Origin: Acidimicrobiales bacterium
Lineage (GTDB): Bacteria; Actinomycetota; Acidimicrobiia; Acidimicrobiales; Palsa-688
Assembly: GCA_019241495.1 (NCBI GenBank)
Contig: JAFAWZ010000110.1
Location: 1 to 9,006 of the forward strand
Reading direction: 5' to 3'
Length of the DNA stretch: 9,006 nucleotides
Of this stretch, positions 6,458 through 9,006 are shown in pieces (position 1 is the stretch's first letter; the number at the start of each line of letters is the position of its first letter). The notes under the pieces are model-generated. The model worked only from the letters and a program-made list of their open reading frames with translations, searched no databases and had not been told where the DNA came from. The translations under genes were made by a program, and so were the position numbers.

Positions 6458-9006
6458 GTCTGGGCCTGGTTGACGTCCTTCTGGTAGGTGGCCAGGTCCC
6501 CGTTGTGCAGGGCGGCGTCGGCCGCCGCGAACTGGGCGTTGGCCTGGCCCAGCAGAGACGACACGGTGGAGCCGGCCGGTGGTCCCGACGCAGGTGGGGG
6601 CGACGCCGGCACGGTGGTCGTCGTGGGCGGCGCAGTGGTCGTGGGGCTGCTCGAGGTGCCGCCCGATCCGCCCGGTGTGGCGGCTCCGGTCGGCGATATC
6701 AGCGATGGGCTGGTGGCGGCGGCCGTGTTGCAGTAGCTCTCGAAGGGCTTCGAGCCGTCGGGGTTCTCGACCTGGCACAAGGCGTTGTCGAGGGAGGCGT
6801 TCTGGCTGTGGAAGGCCTGCCCGTTGTAGACCACCACGACATCTTTGAGGGTGGGGATGCGGTTGGTGACCGACTCAAGGTAGATGGGCTGGATGTAGAG
6901 CAGCGTCTGGTTGATGGGGATGATCGCCACTTCACCGAGCTCCACCTGCGAGCCCTCCCGGTTGTAGAGGGTCAGCTCGGCCGATATCTGGGTGTTGGAC
7001 TTGATGGCGTTGGAGATCAGCCCCGGGCCTTCGACGGTGATGCCGGCGGGCATCTGGTAGAGCTTCAGCTGGCCGTAGGTAACCGGATCCGACGAAGCTG
7101 TCATGAAGCCTGTCAGATTCTGGCTGGACCCGGTCAAAGAGTTCGGCACGAACGGGGCGATGAGCAAGAAGTTCACCGACGGCTGAGACTGGCCGGGCAG
7201 CGACGCCAAGATGTACTGGGGCTGCAGCCGGGGGACGCTCGGCGCGATGGTCGTGTTGGTGTTGGCACCTCCGGTGACGGCCGCACCGGTGGGGCTGGTG
7301 TTGCTGAGCGGACCGCTGCCCGGGTCGGGCGAGACGGCCCACGCTTGGGCCTGGCTGTAGAAGTCGTTGGCCTGGGTGAGGTGGTACCGGCCGAACATGT
7401 TGGTCTGCACCTGGAAGATGTTCTCCGGATAGCGGAAGTGGGCCGTAATGCCGGGGATCAGCTTGTCGGCTTTGGTCCCATCCACGAACAGGTCGGGGAA
7501 GGCCCGCTCGTACACCTTCAGGATCGGATCATTGGGGTCCATGGCGAAGAAGCGCATGGACCCGTCGTAGGCACTGACTACTACCTTGACCGAGTTGCGC
7601 ACGTAGTTGAACGTCGTGTTGAGGCCGCTTCCCTGCGGGAGGCTGTCGAGCACGGCGTTCTGCGAGTACGGATAGTTGTCAGTAGTCGTGTAGGCATCCA
7701 GGACCCAGTAGACCTGCCCGTTGAGTATCACCGCGTAGGGGTCGGAATCGAACTTGAGGAAGGGGGCCGCCTTCTTGGCCCTGGCCGTGACGTTTCGGAT
7801 GTACATCACCCGCGACGAGGGCGTGATCTGGCCGGAGAGGATGAAGTTGGGATCACCGAATCGCAATGCGAACGCCGTCCGGCGCAGCAGGCCCCCAGCC
7901 GTCACACCGCCCTTGCCGGTGTACTTGGTCGTCACCTCCTGCTGGGTCCTTGAGTCCTCGTAGTCGAGCTCGGGGGTCTTCGAGTCGGCGATCACGTAGC
8001 CGCTCGTCGCCGAGCCTTCCCCGTAGTAGACCTGCGACCCGTTGGGCGAGAGCTGAGCCGGGGGCGACCCGACCGGCGGAAGTCCGGAGAGGACGAAGTT
8101 CGGGGTCCCGTCTGGGTTCACCCCGTTCTGGCTGCTCGGCGTCACCACCGCCCCGTATCCGTGGGTGTACTGGAGGTGCTGGTTCACGAACCCCGACGGC
8201 ACCGAGTTCGAGTTGTTCAGCTCGCGGACCGAGGCGACGGTCGCCGTCTCTTGGGTGGCACCCCCGACGTCCAGGTCGTAGCGATCGAGGTTCAGGTTGT
8301 TGAACGAGTAGTAGCCCCGCAGGGCCTGGTACTTGTTGAACGTGTTGATGAGGTTCACGGCCGGGTCGAGGAGCCGGACGTTGGCGATGGTCTGCTGGTT
8401 GACCGTTTGCTGGGGGTTGGTGCCGGTCACGTCACTGCCGTTCACCGTCGGGCTGTAGCTGTAGTTGCCCACCGTCTGGACCTTGTCGATCCCGTAGGCC
8501 GCCCGGGTCGCGTCGATGTTGCGCTGGATGTAGGGACGTTCCCGGGTCAGCTCCGAAGGGCTCACTCGCAGCGCCTGGTAGAGCGCCGGGTAGGCCGCGC
8601 CCACCAGGATGCTCACGAGGAACCACAGACCAACGCCGACTGCAGGCAGGATCCATCCCCGCTGGCGGATGTTGGCGATGAAGAGGGCGGCCGAGATGAG
8701 GGCGATGAAGATGAGCAGGACCTTGGCCGGCGAGTCGGCGTGCACGTTGGTGGCCGTGGCCCCGTTCACTACGTGGGACCGGGACAGGTCCAGGGCCAGA
8801 CGGTCGTAGTAGTAGGCGACGGCCTTTATCAGCGCCAGCATGGCCAGGAGCACCGACAGATGGGCCTTGACCGATGGCGACACCCAGCGCCGGGCGACCT
8901 GCGGGGTGATCCCCCCGTTCAGGTAGTGCAGGACGGCGGTGACGATCAGCACGACGATGACCGCCTCGAAGCCCCAGTTGATCAAGAAGCGGATGAACGG
9001 CAGCTC
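6415..9006 (-). CDS. UPF0182 family membrane protein, N-terminus beyond the right edge
   Basis: The visible 863 residues belong to UPF0182 (COG1615), large actinobacterial and cyanobacterial membrane proteins of unknown function, usually 900-1000 residues. The frame is open to the edge (E-L-P-F-I-R-F-L), so roughly the first 100-150 residues, with further membrane helices, are missing. Four hydrophobic helices are visible at about 11-29, 50-67, 94-113 and 118-139, counted from the edge. Then comes a large, probably extracytoplasmic region with family blocks: R-P-Y-I-Q-R-N-I-D-A-T-R-A-A-Y-G-I-D, L-D-R-Y-D-L-D, Y-T-H-G-Y-G, D-A-Y-T-T-T-D-N-Y-P-Y-S, Y-V-R-N-S-V-K, F-R-Y-P-E-N-I-F and S-A-E-L-T-L-Y-N. 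A Pro/Thr/Ser/Gly-rich linker precedes a short C-terminal helix (A-D-A-A-L-H-N-G-D-L-A-T-Y). TTG 8985 is an internal codon, not the start. Confidence 0.9.
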   Translation of the reverse strand, partial: ELPFIRFLINWGFEAVIVVLIVTAVLHYLNGGITPQVARRWVSPSVKAHLSVLLAMLALIKAVAYYYDRLALDLSRSHVVNGATATNVHADSPAKVLLIFIALISAALFIANIRQRGWILPAVGVGLWFLVSILVGAAYPALYQALRVSPSELTRERPYIQRNIDATRAAYGIDKVQTVGNYSYSPTVNGSDVTGTNPQQTVNQQTIANVRLLDPAVNLINTFNKYQALRGYYSFNNLNLDRYDLDVGGATQETATVASVRELNNSNSVPSGFVNQHLQYTHGYGAVVTPSSQNGVNPDGTPNFVLSGLPPVGSPPAQLSPNGSQVYYGEGSATSGYVIADSKTPELDYEDSRTQQEVTTKYTGKGGVTAGGLLRRTAFALRFGDPNFILSGQITPSSRVMYIRNVTARAKKAAPFLKFDSDPYAVILNGQVYWVLDAYTTTDNYPYSQNAVLDSLPQGSGLNTTFNYVRNSVKVVVSAYDGSMRFFAMDPNDPILKVYERAFPDLFVDGTKADKLIPGITAHFRYPENIFQVQTNMFGRYHLTQANDFYSQAQAWAVSPDPGSGPLSNTSPTGAAVTGGANTNTTIAPSVPRLQPQYILASLPGQSQPSVNFLLIAPFVPNSLTGSSQNLTGFMTASSDPVTYGQLKLYQMPAGITVEGPGLISNAIKSNTQISAELTLYNREGSQVELGEVAIIPINQTLLYIQPIYLESVTNRIPTLKDVVVVYNGQAFHSQNASLDNALCQVENPDGSKPFESYCNTAAATSPSLISPTGAATPGGSGGTSSSPTTTAPPTTTTVPASPPPASGPPAGSTVSSLLGQANAQFAAADAALHNGDLATYQKDVNQAQTYVQWANQLASGGP
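6561..6696 (-). other. Low-complexity Pro/Thr/Ser/Gly linker within the UPF0182 protein
   Basis: This in-frame stretch of about 45 residues is made almost wholly of Pro, Thr, Ser, Gly and Ala, with runs such as T-T-T-A-P-P-T-T-T-T. It separates the conserved extracytoplasmic body from the short C-terminal helix. It is probably a flexible, possibly O-mannosylated linker outside the membrane; the glycosylation idea is inference. Confidence 0.6.

Noticed and set aside
6340..7953. 537-codon open frame on the plus strand opposite the UPF0182 gene
   Set aside because: Shadow frame of low-complexity Gly/Arg/Val composition. The minus-strand frame carries many UPF0182 conserved blocks throughout this interval.

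Overview
This 9 kb window is high-GC, gene-dense chromosomal DNA that reads as an actinomycetote, possibly of the Acidimicrobiia type. The evidence is the very strong G/C preference at third codon positions, the UPF0182 and DUF445 membrane families, frequent GTG starts, TANNNT-type leaderless promoters and a Gram-positive/mycobacterial-type LexA box. The assignment to phylum is an inference from gene content; there is no rRNA or marker gene here. I see no mobile element, CRISPR array, tRNA or prophage, and no intergenic stretch above 300 bases. The longest gap is about 90 bases.

Layout. (1) Positions 1-99, minus strand: the first 33 codons of an aldo/keto reductase running off the left edge. 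(2) Positions 189-3773, plus strand: a tight three-gene run, probably one operon. It encodes a DUF445 membrane protein, an SRPBCC domain fused to a TIGR01777-type NAD(P)-dependent epimerase-like protein, and a fold-type III PLP enzyme of the D-threonine aldolase/D-serine dehydratase group. Spacings are +10 and -7 bases. (3) Positions 3777-4496, minus strand: an AadA-like nucleotidyltransferase with one catalytic aspartate replaced by asparagine, convergent with the operon and separated from it by 3 bases. (4) Positions 4535-6457, plus strand: L-2-hydroxyglutarate dehydrogenase (lhgO), then an AlkB-type 2-oxoglutarate/Fe(II) dioxygenase. (5) Positions 6415-9006, minus strand: most of a UPF0182 membrane protein whose N-terminus lies past the right edge. 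Its 3' end overlaps alkB tail-to-tail by 43 bases.

Most of the window is ordinary accessory metabolism and membrane biology. The best signal is at the lhgO-alkB junction. A near-consensus LexA operator (11 of 12 defined positions of TCGAAC-N4-GTTCGA) overlaps the lhgO stop codon. It is followed by a TANNNT -10 element exactly six bases before the alkB GTG start, so alkB looks like a leaderless, SOS-controlled DNA-repair gene. The gene upstream destroys L-2-hydroxyglutarate, a structural analogue of 2-oxoglutarate that can inhibit dioxygenases of the AlkB class, so the pairing may be functional.
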